A DNA stretch of 19,839 nt. It comes from Hyphomicrobiaceae bacterium UBA2767. GTDB lineage: Bacteria; Pseudomonadota; Alphaproteobacteria; Rhizobiales; Methyloligellaceae. Position numbers and translations under genes: made by a program. Below are positions 8,028 to 14,934 of the stretch, piece by piece. Position 1 is the first letter of the stretch. Each line of letters opens with the position of its first letter. Under the pieces are notes generated by a model. The model worked only from the letters and a program-made list of their open reading frames with translations, made no database searches and was not told where the DNA came from. The stretch spans positions 19,379 through 39,217 of the forward strand of contig DEIT01000209.1 of NCBI GenBank assembly GCA_002352635.1. Direction: 5' to 3'.

Positions 8028-8528
8028 ATGCGCCGTCACACTTCAGCAATCGCGATCGAGTTCGCCCGCCTGTTAGTCCTGATATTCGCTATCACAGTGT
8101 TCCAATCAGGTCAGGCCGGCGCGGCGGCGGAAGATCCCACCCAGAAGCGGGCGGTACTCGCCGCTAACGCCGCCTTCTACCAGGCGTTCAGTGACAAAGA
8201 CCTCGACGCGATGGATGCGATATGGGCCAAGAAAGCCAAGGTGTCCGTGATCCACCCCGGCTGGAACACGCTTGTCGGACGGGATGAAGTGATGGCGTCC
8301 TGGCATCGCATTATCAGTTCAGGCGGCGCCCCAAAAATCGAGTCCGTACAGCCGATCGTCCTGCTTCGCAATCAAAGCGCTGTCGTGCTGTGTTACGAAA
8401 AGGCCGATAACTCCTACCTGACGGCAACGAATGTATTTGTCCTGGAAGACGGTACGTGGCGGATGATCCACCATCATGCAGGACCCGCTCCCTCCGCCGG
8501 GGCGTTGTTCAAGGGCAAACCGATCTAG
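8028..8528 (+). CDS. Exported NTF2-like (SnoaL/DUF4440-type) protein
   Basis: This is a 166-residue protein. An N-terminal signal peptide (charged MRRH, hydrophobic core about 9-25, cleavage probably near AGAAA-ED at 34) is followed by a single NTF2-like cone domain. The helical start AVLAANAAFYQAFSDKDLDAMDAIWA, the GWNTLVGRDEVMASW segment and the terminal strand WRMIHHHAGP are typical of the family. Such domains bind or convert small molecules or serve as association domains. A nearly identical plan is found in many cytoplasmic proteins, and here the leader predicts a periplasmic location. It follows gph after 91 bases and precedes tRNA-Val. I can assign the fold but not a function. Confidence 0.82.
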   Translation: MRRHTSAIAIEFARLLVLIFAITVFQSGQAGAAAEDPTQKRAVLAANAAFYQAFSDKDLDAMDAIWAKKAKVSVIHPGWNTLVGRDEVMASWHRIISSGGAPKIESVQPIVLLRNQSAVVLCYEKADNSYLTATNVFVLEDGTWRMIHHHAGPAPSAGALFKGKPI

Positions 8529-8538
8529 CCGGAAGCGA

Positions 8539-8559
8539 TCAAGGCACGCATCGCCTTGA
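8539..8559 (+). terminator. 7-bp inverted repeat after the NTF2-like gene, overlapping the tRNA promoter
   Basis: TCAAGGC (8539-8545) and GCCTTGA (8553-8559) form a perfect 7-bp stem with a 7-base loop, 10 bases after the stop codon at 8528. No run of T follows (ACTTCAC), so it is at best an imperfect intrinsic terminator. Its right arm includes the first four bases of the -35 hexamer of the tRNA promoter. Confidence 0.35.
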
Positions 8560-8584
8560 CTTCACAAAAACACGCCCGCTATAT
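8556..8584 (+). promoter_or_regulatory. Sigma-70 type promoter of tRNA-Val
   Basis: TTGACT at 8556-8561, preceded by C, and CTATAT at 8579-8584 are 17 bases apart. This fits the CTTGAC-N17-CTATAT consensus of alphaproteobacterial housekeeping promoters. Transcription would start near 8591, about 13 bases before the mature tRNA, which is a sensible leader length. Confidence 0.75.
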
Positions 8585-8603
8585 CGGCTGGACACGCATC
8601 TAG

Positions 8604-8679
8604 GGGCGGTTAGCTCAGCTGGTAGAGCACTGTGTTCACATCGCAGGGGTCAGGTGTTCGAGTCACCTACCGCCCACCA
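8604..8679 (+). tRNA. tRNA-Val (anticodon CAC)
   Basis: The 76-base gene folds as a complete cloverleaf. The acceptor stem GGGCGGT pairs with ACCGCCC. The D stem is GCTC/GAGC. The anticodon stem CTGTG/CGCAG has one G-T pair and encloses the loop TTCACAT with anticodon CAC. The variable loop is GGGTC, and the T stem AGGTG/CACCT encloses the loop TTCGAGT. The discriminator A is followed by an encoded CCA at 8677-8679. It reads GUG codons. No integrase or duplicated 3' end is seen next to it. Confidence 0.97.
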
Positions 8680-8835
8680 AGCTATTCTTTTGCGAACGGG
8701 TTTTTTGCATGGTGATCATTGGCTGGTTGAACCGATTGCGGGTTCACGCGAGTGATCGCATGGCTTTCTCGCTATGATTTCGTTATGATTTTCCGCGTAT
8801 ACGTTAGGCGGGATGAAGTGGGCTGTAAGTCGTAA
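8680..8835 (+). other. Intergenic region between tRNA-Val and the patatin-like gene
   Basis: This 156-base stretch has a T6 run at 8701-8706 after a G-rich segment, which may end tRNA transcription, though no stable hairpin precedes it. TGAACC (8728-8733) and GGTTCA (8741-8746) form a 6-bp inverted repeat with a 7-base spacer. An 11-base tandem direct repeat with one mismatch lies at 8770-8780 and 8781-8791; each copy contains TATGAT, a good -10 hexamer. No matching -35 is evident. The gene starting at 8836 probably has its promoter here. Confidence 0.4.
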
Positions 8836-10041
8836 ATGCGTAACAAGTCTTTCTTGAACCTACCGGGTCACATTCTCGGTGCACTCGCAGTCGCGATGCT
8901 GGCCGCGAGCTGTGCAGCTCCCGGTCCCCGTGTTGCCGTCCCCAGCAATCTGGTGTCGGAAGCAAGCGTGGCGGGTTTCACCCAGATACGGTTCTGGGGC
9001 GACCAGAAACCGACCAATATCACTGAAATCAGCAAGAAAAAATTCACGCAGACAAAGGCCGCGCGCCCGCATCTTGCCAAACGCGGAGCACGCCCTTCAA
9101 CAAACTATCTGGCCATCTCGGGCGGCGGTTCCGATGGTGCATTTGGCGCCGGGCTTCTCGTTGGATGGAGTGCTAGCGGCAAGCGGCCGGAATTTGAGAT
9201 CGTAACCGGCGTTAGCACGGGTGCGCTGATTGCGCCGTTCGCTTTCCTCGGCAAGCGTTACGACCCAACCTTGAAGGAAATCTACACCACCTACACCACC
9301 AAGGACTTCCTGAGAAAACAGCCGCTCAAGGGGCTGGTGGGCGGAAATGCGCTGGCAAGCGACGTACCGTTCCAACGCCTTATCGCAAAATATGTCGATG
9401 AGAAACTGATGGTCGCAATCGCCGCGGAGCACAACAGGGGCCGGCGCCTCCTCATCGGCACGACCAATCTCGATGCACAGCGGCCAGTCATCTGGGATGT
9501 AGGCAAAATTGCCGCCAGCGGAAACCCGGAATCCTTGCAGCTGATGCGCAGGATCTTCCTCGCGTCGGCCTCGATCCCGGCGATGTTCCCACCAGTCTTC
9601 ATTAACGTAACTGCTGACGGGACCCTCTATCAGGAAATGCATGTGGATGGCGGAACCACAACCCAGGTCTTCCTGATTCCAAGCCAATTGATGCTGGCCT
9701 CAATCGACCGACGGTTTGGGGTCCGACCGCGCCGGCGTGTCTATATCATCCGAAACGGTCGGGTCAGCCCTGAAACCAAACCGGTTCGCGATCGCACGCT
9801 ATCGATTGCATCGCGGTCGATCTCAACACTGATCAAGTATCAGGGCATCGGAGACCTGTACCAGTTGAGCACCTTCGCACGCCGCAACGGGATCGGTTAC
9901 CGGCTGGCCTATATTCCAAAAGATTTCAAGGACACGAGCACCGAGGTCTTCGACAAGGCCTACATGAATCGGCTTTTCAACCTCGCCTACCAGCAAGGGA
10001 CGCAGGGGTATCGCTGGAAGACTGAACCGCCTGGCTTCTGA
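8836..10041 (+). CDS. Patatin-like phospholipase, putative outer-membrane lipoprotein
   Basis: This is a 401-residue serine lipase-family protein. The N-terminus has a signal peptide ending in the lipobox LAASC (lipidated Cys26), followed by AAPG, so it is likely anchored in the envelope. The patatin core shows the oxyanion loop GGGSDGAFGAG (96-106), the nucleophile Ser127 in GVSTG (GxSxG), and the catalytic Asp271 in DGG, completing the Ser-Asp dyad. The family hydrolyses phospholipids or other acyl esters. The segment 28-88 between lipobox and core has no recognisable domain. Only a weak ribosome binding site is visible before the ATG. The C-terminus overlaps no neighbour, and a minus-strand operon converges on it. 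The family and catalytic dyad are clear; the substrate is not. Confidence 0.92.
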   Translation: MRNKSFLNLPGHILGALAVAMLAASCAAPGPRVAVPSNLVSEASVAGFTQIRFWGDQKPTNITEISKKKFTQTKAARPHLAKRGARPSTNYLAISGGGSDGAFGAGLLVGWSASGKRPEFEIVTGVSTGALIAPFAFLGKRYDPTLKEIYTTYTTKDFLRKQPLKGLVGGNALASDVPFQRLIAKYVDEKLMVAIAAEHNRGRRLLIGTTNLDAQRPVIWDVGKIAASGNPESLQLMRRIFLASASIPAMFPPVFINVTADGTLYQEMHVDGGTTTQVFLIPSQLMLASIDRRFGVRPRRRVYIIRNGRVSPETKPVRDRTLSIASRSISTLIKYQGIGDLYQLSTFARRNGIGYRLAYIPKDFKDTSTEVFDKAYMNRLFNLAYQQGTQGYRWKTEPPGF

Positions 10042-10067
10042 TCCACATCGCTGCAATAGAGCGGTGC

Positions 10068-10184
10068 TCACATAACCGAAAAGCCAAAATCCATGATGCC
10101 GTTCACGACGAGAGTGGTGAATACCAGCAGGGCTATGAAAGCAATTCCAAGCCCGATAGATATCCATTTCCAGGGATTGTTCAT
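10068..10184 (-). CDS. Small single-span membrane protein, 38 residues
   Basis: This short ORF begins MNNPWKWISIGLGIAFIALL and ends VNGIMDFGFSVM. It has a short polar/aromatic N-terminus, a hydrophobic helix at about residues 8-28, and a short C-terminal tail. A GGGAA lies 7 bases before the ATG. It starts 15 bases after the stop of the CoA-transferase gene on the same strand, so it is probably the last gene of that operon. The overlap of a good ribosome binding site, an operonic position and a clean transmembrane segment favours a real gene. Without relatives to compare I cannot assign a function; it may act on a transporter or another membrane protein. Confidence 0.6.
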   Translation of the reverse strand: MNNPWKWISIGLGIAFIALLVFTTLVVNGIMDFGFSVM

Positions 10185-10199
10185 CAGTAAATTCCCGCA

Positions 10200-11420
10200 C
10201 TAGGTTTCACCCAGCTGCACCACGCCATCCGCGGCCAGCCTGTCCACGTCCTTCCCGTCGTAGCCGAGAATGCTTTCCAGCACATCCCTTGTGTGCTGTC
10301 CAAGGTTTGGCGCAGGCTCAACCGGCAAATCAGGCATGCTCGACATGTAGGGAGGTGTGCGCATGAAGCCGAATGAGCCAACCTCGGGGTCGGTTATCTG
10401 CAAGATGTTACCGCGTGCTTTGACATGCGGGTCATTGAACACATCCTCTGCCGTATTGACCGGACCACAGGGCACACCGGTATCATTCAACGTCTTGACT
10501 GCTTCTTCCCGTGTCTGCGACGCCAGCCATTGCTCTATGATCGGTTGAAGGTATTCAGCATTTTCAGACCGCGCCGGTCCCGTTGAAGCGCGCTCATCCT
10601 CAATCAGATCTTCGCGGCCAACGGCTTTCGCCAACCGCCCCCAGATGATGTTGTCGGGTACATTGAGCGCGATATAGCCGTCCTTGGCCTGAAATGCTCC
10701 ACGCGGCCAAACGTTCGAGAGCTTGCCGCGTTCGGAGATTTGCCCAGCGACCGAATAAACCGCTGCCATGGCCTCGTTCAGCGAAAGCATGTTGTCGAAC
10801 ATGGAACAGTCGACCAGCTGCCCCTCGCCTGTGCGCTCGCGCATGAAGAGGGCCTGCATGATGCCGTAGGCCGCCACTTGACCCGAATAAATGTCGGCCA
10901 GACCGTAAATCGTCCATGACGGTGGCTTATCGGCAAACCCCACCTGATGCATGATGCCGCTCATCGCCTCCGCGACAATATCGAATGCGGGACGATCGCT
11001 GTAAGGGCCCTTGCGGCTCTCCATACGGCCGAATCCTGAAATAATTGCCCAGACGAGCTTTGGGTTGAACGCGCGCATCTCTTTCTGGCCCACGCCCATG
11101 CGCGACATGGAGCCGGGCCGCAGATTCTCGACAACCACATCGGAAGCCTGCGCCAACTGGCGGAAAATCTCCTGACCGCGTTCCTCGCGCAGATTAAGCG
11201 CCAAGCTCTTCTTGTTGCGGTTGTAGCCCATAAATCCGGCCGCCTTGCGCTTGCCGTCTTTTTCGGCAAATGGCGGCATGGCGCGGCGCGGATCGCCCGT
11301 ACCGGGGCGCTCGATCTTTATGACCTCAGCGCCCGCATCGGCCAGCAGCAGCGTGCAATACGGCCCGGCCATATACTGCTCAAGCCCTGTTACACGGATC
11401 CCTTCGAGTGGGCGCTGCAT
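10200..11420 (-). CDS. CaiB/BaiF-type (class III) CoA-transferase
   Basis: This is a 406-residue family III CoA-transferase, which moves CoA between carboxylic acids through an aspartyl-CoA intermediate. The N-terminal fold begins LEGIRVTGLEQYMAGPYCTLLLADAGAEVIKIE-like, typical of the family. NRNKKSLALNL (67-77), ENLRPG (98-103) and GFGRMESRKGPYSDRPAFD follow. Asp176 in YGLADIYSG occupies the position of the catalytic aspartate of formyl-CoA transferase. An AGAGGAAA precedes the start. It lies 59 bases after a PrpF-family gene and 15 bases before a small membrane-protein gene. Candidate substrates are dicarboxylic or oxo acids fitting the upstream thiolase, but specificity cannot be read from sequence in this family. 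Confidence 0.93.
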   Translation of the reverse strand: MQRPLEGIRVTGLEQYMAGPYCTLLLADAGAEVIKIERPGTGDPRRAMPPFAEKDGKRKAAGFMGYNRNKKSLALNLREERGQEIFRQLAQASDVVVENLRPGSMSRMGVGQKEMRAFNPKLVWAIISGFGRMESRKGPYSDRPAFDIVAEAMSGIMHQVGFADKPPSWTIYGLADIYSGQVAAYGIMQALFMRERTGEGQLVDCSMFDNMLSLNEAMAAVYSVAGQISERGKLSNVWPRGAFQAKDGYIALNVPDNIIWGRLAKAVGREDLIEDERASTGPARSENAEYLQPIIEQWLASQTREEAVKTLNDTGVPCGPVNTAEDVFNDPHVKARGNILQITDPEVGSFGFMRTPPYMSSMPDLPVEPAPNLGQHTRDVLESILGYDGKDVDRLAADGVVQLGET

Positions 11421-11479
11421 GGCATTTCCTCTCGTGATTTCATTCTACTGGGTGGCCAAACTGAGAGAGTGTTTGAAGT

Positions 11480-12610
11480 CTAGGGATGATAGACGAAACC
11501 GTCCATCAGGCGACGGCACGTGCGCATCACACTGGTGCTCTCGGCACACCATTTTCCATTCCGTTCAAACACTTTGGCCTCCATAATGGTGATACCTGAC
11601 GGGTTGCCGAGACGAACGGTCCCGTCGCTGTTGTTGCTCAAAAACTCATTCGGTACAGAGCCTTCAATTCGCGCCGCTGCCGCCAGGCACATGGCGCCCG
11701 TCACCATGACGGCGCGGTGAACGGTGCCGAGCGAGATCAAGCGTGCGGCGAGATCGAAATCTTCCGGTCCATATACGCGCCCATCCAGGGCGGTGAACTT
11801 TGAGGGGCTGGCAACGAGCGCAATGCGTGGAGCGGATATCGGGACATCGGTCACGTGCTCAGCGAAACCGGTGCGCACCGCCGCCTCTCTGCGAATGATC
11901 TCCAACGCGGCCATTACATCTGTTCTCGCCTCAATCTCTTCCGGACGCTCAGTTGCGGTCAGTCCAAAAACTTCAGCGGGAACGAAGACCGAGAGAGACG
12001 CAGCATCGACGATACTTACCGGCACGTCGCCAATTCCTGGAACGTCCACACTCTCGCTCACCTGACCTGTGGGCAACATCCCACGCCCGGTCACCCGTGC
12101 AGGATCCATGAACTCAAGCCGCACCGGCGCGCTCGTTCCGGGGACGCCGGGAATTTCCAGATCGCCCTGGCTCTGCGCGCAACCGTCATCCACCTGGAAA
12201 TGGGAATGGACACAGATACCGGTGTTTGTGTTGAACATGCGCACCACGGCATCACCGTCAGGCACTGGAAAAATGTTTTCCTCAACAGCAAAGGGCGCGA
12301 TGGCTGAGGACATGTTTCCGCAGTTGGCCGAGTAATCGACAACTGGTTCGTCTACGGCTATTTGGGCAAATGTGTAGTCTATGTCGGCGTCATTTCGCTG
12401 AGAACGCTCCACCCATAGCGCCTTGGATATTGATGACAAGCCGCCACCCATGCCATCAAGCTGACGCTTGTAAGGGTCTGGACTGCCCAGCACATGCAGC
12501 AACATCTCGTCGCGCTCCCGCGCATCGCGCGGCAAATCCTTGGGCTGGAACAGCAAGCCCTTGCTGGTGCCTCCACGATAAAAGGCTGCAGGTGTTCTGT
12601 TTTGCGGCAT
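11480..12610 (-). CDS. PrpF-family isomerase/tautomerase
   Basis: This is a 376-residue member of the PrpF family (diaminopimelate epimerase-like fold, two similar halves). Known members include 2-methylaconitate cis-trans isomerase PrpF, 4-oxalomesaconate tautomerase GalD and methylitaconate isomerase; all move a proton next to an unsaturated di- or tricarboxylate. The family blocks YRGGTSKGLLF (11-21), LDGMGGGLSSISKA (51-64) and SANCGNMSSA (94-103) are present. Lys63 and Cys97 sit at the spacing of the Lys73/Cys107 pair reported for PrpF. GNPSGI near the C-terminus is also conserved. It lies 21 bases after the thiolase gene, with GGGGAAG as ribosome binding site. No prpB, prpC or acnD is present, which argues against a plain methylcitrate-cycle role. 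Confidence 0.9.
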   Translation of the reverse strand: MPQNRTPAAFYRGGTSKGLLFQPKDLPRDARERDEMLLHVLGSPDPYKRQLDGMGGGLSSISKALWVERSQRNDADIDYTFAQIAVDEPVVDYSANCGNMSSAIAPFAVEENIFPVPDGDAVVRMFNTNTGICVHSHFQVDDGCAQSQGDLEIPGVPGTSAPVRLEFMDPARVTGRGMLPTGQVSESVDVPGIGDVPVSIVDAASLSVFVPAEVFGLTATERPEEIEARTDVMAALEIIRREAAVRTGFAEHVTDVPISAPRIALVASPSKFTALDGRVYGPEDFDLAARLISLGTVHRAVMVTGAMCLAAAARIEGSVPNEFLSNNSDGTVRLGNPSGITIMEAKVFERNGKWCAESTSVMRTCRRLMDGFVYHP

Positions 12611-12631
12611 CTGCTTCCCCGGAACCCGTAA

Positions 12632-13882
12632 TCAGTCGCCGATCCACTCAACCAGCGTGGAAACGCCCATTCCAACGCCGACACATAGGGTCGCGAGCCC
12701 GTAAAACGGCCGCGGCATATCAGACGCGCGACGCTCCATTTCGTGCATCAACGTGACGAGGATACGTGCCCCGGAACAGCCCGTGGGGTGCCCAAGGGCA
12801 ATAGCGCCACCATTCACGTTGGTCTTGTCATGATCCAGTCCAAGACGGCGCATACAACCGATTGTCTGCGCCGCGAAGGCCTCATTCAACTCAATAAGGC
12901 CGATGTCGTCGATGCTCAGTCCAAAGCGCTTTAGAAGCTTTTCAGTCGCCGGTACGGGGCCATACCCCATGACGCCCGGATCCACGCCTGCCACCGCTGA
13001 CCCAAGCCAGCGCAATTTTGGCTTGAGGCCGAGTGCGGCAGCCTTCTCCACACTCGCCAGCAGCAAGGCAGCCGCACCATCATTTACCCCACTGGAATTT
13101 CCTGCCGTCACGGTGCCACCCTTACGGAAGGCCGGTCTGAGTTTGGCCATATCATCAAGAGAGGTCGCGAGTTCAACCTTTCCGTTTCCGGTTTCGCGGT
13201 AGCGGGGATGTTCATCCCGGGCGACGAGTATGGGTTCGCCCTTGCGTTGTGGCACGGGGATGGCGACGATTTCTTCCGCGAAGCTTCCGTTATTGATCGC
13301 GCCAACCGCGCGGGTATGGCTCTCCACCGCAAACGCGTCCTGGTCCTCACGGGTAATCTGCATCTCTTCAGCGATATTCTCTGCCGTCTCACCAAGGCTG
13401 ACGATCGGATACATCTCGTCCATCTGAGGGTTGTTAAAACGCCAACCGACCGTCGTGTCCCACATTTTCGGATTGCCCATTTGCGGTGTGCGGTCGGGTT
13501 TGCCCATGGCCCATGGGGCCCGGCTCATACTTTCAACACCTGAGCCAATGAACAAATCACCCTCTTCCGCAATGATCGCCTTCGCGGCCTGGTTGACCGC
13601 CTCCAGGGCCGATGAACAGTTGCGATTGACCGTGACGCCGGACACTTCCTTGGGAAATCCGGCAAGCAGAACCGACATGCGCGCGACATCCCGGTTATCC
13701 TCACCACCCTGGTTGCCGCACCCGGCATACACATCTTCAAGCTCAACCGGGTCGACGCCCGTACGCACCATCAATCCCTTATAGACTTCCGCCAGCAGAT
13801 CATCAGGCCGTACGCTCGATAATCCGCCACCATATCTGCCGATGGGACTGCGCACCCCATCAAGAATGACCACTTCTCTCAT
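12632..13882 (-). CDS. Thiolase, PcaF-like acetyl-CoA C-acyltransferase
   Basis: This thiolase has 416 residues. The nucleophile Cys89 lies in NRNCSSALEAV, His365 in GHPTGCSGARI, and the second catalytic Cys400 in LCVGVGMG; NEAFA (333-337) completes the active site. The N-terminal GCGNQGGEDNRDVARMSVLLAG strongly resembles 3-oxoadipyl-CoA thiolases (PcaF/PaaJ group), which release succinyl-CoA and acetyl-CoA. The frame is open to 13966, but homology begins at the ATG at 13882, which has a GAGAG ribosome binding site, so the 28 extra codons are excluded. It is the first gene of the operon with PrpF, CaiB and the small membrane protein. No other beta-oxidation or beta-ketoadipate genes are adjacent, so the acyl substrate is uncertain. 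Confidence 0.92.
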   Translation of the reverse strand: MREVVILDGVRSPIGRYGGGLSSVRPDDLLAEVYKGLMVRTGVDPVELEDVYAGCGNQGGEDNRDVARMSVLLAGFPKEVSGVTVNRNCSSALEAVNQAAKAIIAEEGDLFIGSGVESMSRAPWAMGKPDRTPQMGNPKMWDTTVGWRFNNPQMDEMYPIVSLGETAENIAEEMQITREDQDAFAVESHTRAVGAINNGSFAEEIVAIPVPQRKGEPILVARDEHPRYRETGNGKVELATSLDDMAKLRPAFRKGGTVTAGNSSGVNDGAAALLLASVEKAAALGLKPKLRWLGSAVAGVDPGVMGYGPVPATEKLLKRFGLSIDDIGLIELNEAFAAQTIGCMRRLGLDHDKTNVNGGAIALGHPTGCSGARILVTLMHEMERRASDMPRPFYGLATLCVGVGMGVSTLVEWIGD

Positions 13883-13919
13883 GGTGCTCTCTCTTGTTCT
13901 AAGTCCGGAACAATCTTTC

Positions 13920-13944
13920 TTGCCGTCAGCAATTATTGCGGCAA
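13920..13944. promoter_or_regulatory. Dyad symmetries upstream of the thiolase operon
   Basis: GCAAT-T-ATTGC (13929-13939) is a compact dyad with perfect 5-base arms. Around it TTGCCG (13920-13925) and CGGCAA (13939-13944) form 6-base arms, with a centre two bases away. The site is 38-62 bases before the thiolase start, a usual position for a regulator binding site. No regulator gene is nearby, so the protein is unknown. Confidence 0.35.
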
Positions 13945-13993
13945 CATTAGTCCGTTCGCCACACAATCTCTAGGTAGAAGTCTGGGTCATGAG

Positions 13994-14017
13994 CTCATAG
14001 CCCAACGACGCTATGAG
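13994..14017. promoter_or_regulatory. 8-bp perfect inverted repeat in the divergent promoter region (putative operator)
   Basis: CTCATAGC (13994-14001) and GCTATGAG (14010-14017) are perfect inverted copies with an 8-base spacer. The centre lies about 29 bases upstream of the putative -35 of the cytochrome gene and about 123 bases upstream of the thiolase start. The spacing and symmetry suit a dimeric regulator able to serve both divergent units. A hairpin in a leader transcript is the alternative. Confidence 0.45.
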
Positions 14018-14034
14018 GTTGCAAGCAGCGGATT

Positions 14035-14063
14035 TTGATCAAGATAGGCACACAGACTATAGT
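14035..14063 (+). promoter_or_regulatory. Putative promoter of the monoheme cytochrome c gene
   Basis: TTGATC (14035-14040) and TATAGT (14058-14063) are separated by 17 bases and match the sigma-70 hexamers at 4 and 5 of 6 positions. Transcription would begin near 14070, right before the GGAG ribosome binding site at 14071-14074, giving a very short leader. The short leader is a reason for caution. Confidence 0.4.
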
Positions 14064-14080
14064 TCCCGGCGGAGACGACG

Positions 14081-14473
14081 ATGCGCAACCTTATTGCCCT
14101 GCCCTTGATCCTGATTGGCGCCGGCACAACGCCGCTGGCAGCCCAAGACAGCGGAGACATCACAAAGGGCCGCGAAATTTCAAAACGGCACTGCACGCGC
14201 TGCCATGTCGTAGGCGACATCAATCCGACAGGTGGGATTTCCTCAACGCCATCGTTTCAAATGCTGGTGAAACGGCGGCCTGATTACAAGGACCGGTTTG
14301 AAACATTTTTTGCCCGCCGTCCGCACCCGTCTTTCCTCTCGATCAAGGGCATAGGGCGCCTCCGCCCTGACCTGCCGCCCAACACGCAGCCGATCGAATT
14401 GACCGAAAAGGATGTCAGGGATGTCTCCGCATTCATCGAAACCCTGAAACCGACAACGAAAAAGAAGCAGTAG
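14081..14473 (+). CDS. Small exported monoheme c-type cytochrome
   Basis: This is a 130-residue periplasmic cytochrome c. A signal peptide (hydrophobic core about 4-19, cleavage near PLAA-QD) precedes the heme-binding motif CTRCH (Cys38, Cys41, His42). The region GGISSTPSFQML after the heme resembles a common class I subgroup, followed by RRPHPSF, where many relatives have a methionine after His-Pro. The only Met after the heme motif is Met61, so the sixth heme ligand is not obvious. LTEKDVRDVSAFIETL is the usual C-terminal helix, ending in a basic KKKQ tail. The GGAG before the ATG supports the start. It is divergent from the thiolase operon and ends 6 bases from a convergent tusA-like gene. 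The electron partner is unknown. Confidence 0.88.
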   Translation: MRNLIALPLILIGAGTTPLAAQDSGDITKGREISKRHCTRCHVVGDINPTGGISSTPSFQMLVKRRPDYKDRFETFFARRPHPSFLSIKGIGRLRPDLPPNTQPIELTEKDVRDVSAFIETLKPTTKKKQ

Positions 14474-14479
14474 TCCGGT

Positions 14480-14734
14480 TCAACCCGCAATCCGGATGAG
14501 GAAACGGAACACGTCACCTTCGTGCGAATGCCCGAGCAATTCGTGCCCTCCCGTCGCACAAAACGCTTCGAAATCGGCCACGGAACCGGGATCCGTCGCC
14601 AACACCTCCAGCGTCTCACCGCCCGCGAGACCCTTGATCATCTTGCGCGCCTTGAGGACGGGGATCGGGCATTTGAGGCCCGTCGCGTCGAGTAGTGCTT
14701 TGGCCACCGTTTGGGATGCCTTGCTCGAGTTCAA
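14480..14734 (-). CDS. TusA-family sulfurtransferase
   Basis: This 84-residue protein is a small sulfur carrier. The signature LKCPIPVLKARK holds the active Cys22 in a CPxP motif, and the two-layer alpha/beta fold continues through GETLEVLATDPGSVADFEAFC to GHELL and FRFLIRIAG. TusA relays persulfide sulfur in tRNA thiolation and molybdopterin synthesis, and related proteins serve sulfur oxidation. The N-terminal extension of about 12 residues is slightly long. It lies downstream of the caspase-fold genes on the same strand, after a gap of 200 bases, so co-transcription is possible but unproven. The convergent cytochrome gene ends 6 bases away. No Dsr or Hdr sulfur-oxidation genes are present in the window. 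Confidence 0.9.
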   Translation of the reverse strand: MNSSKASQTVAKALLDATGLKCPIPVLKARKMIKGLAGGETLEVLATDPGSVADFEAFCATGGHELLGHSHEGDVFRFLIRIAG

Positions 14735-14934
14735 TGACTAATACGGAATCGTGCTGCGGGATTGATACTCAAATGCGCAACGCTGTCCATACCCGGATAC
14801 GGCCTGACTCAATTTAACCAAGTCCGGCGGTACTGGTGATCAAGCGGCGGCAGTTCATTGCCGAGAGCCAGATTGCAATCAAAGCTTTTGACCGAACAGG
14901 CATAGCGTGAGTTCAAGATACGGAAGACTGAAAC
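14735..14934. other. Intergenic region upstream of the tusA-like gene
   Basis: These 200 bases follow the second caspase-fold gene and precede the tusA-like gene, both on the minus strand. I see no strong terminator hairpin with a T-run and no convincing -35/-10 pair. CGGCA/TGCCG around 14849-14864 makes only a 5-bp stem. Minor ORFs of fewer than 30 codons lack support. Confidence 0.4.

Noticed and set aside
8660..8760. tRNA-Val 3' end as an integration site of a mobile element
   Set aside because: No integrase gene follows, no repeat of the tRNA end is seen in the window, and the downstream genes look like ordinary chromosome.
8770..8791. 11-base tandem direct repeat before the patatin-like gene
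   Set aside because: It is only two copies with one mismatch; it may contain a -10 element, but without a -35 it does not support a separate promoter call.
13883..13966. 28-codon N-terminal extension of the thiolase
   Set aside because: Thiolase homology starts at the ATG at 13882, which has its own ribosome binding site, and the extension covers the dyad-containing promoter region.
14035..14047. TTGATCAAGATAG as an FNR/FixK-type site upstream of the cytochrome gene
   Set aside because: FNR-like boxes need TTGAT-N4-ATCAA; only the left half is present here, and TTGATCAA has no central spacer.
14802..14891. 29-codon minus-strand ORF between the tusA-like and caspase-fold genes
   Set aside because: No ribosome binding site, no hydrophobic or other pattern, and it is short enough to arise by chance.
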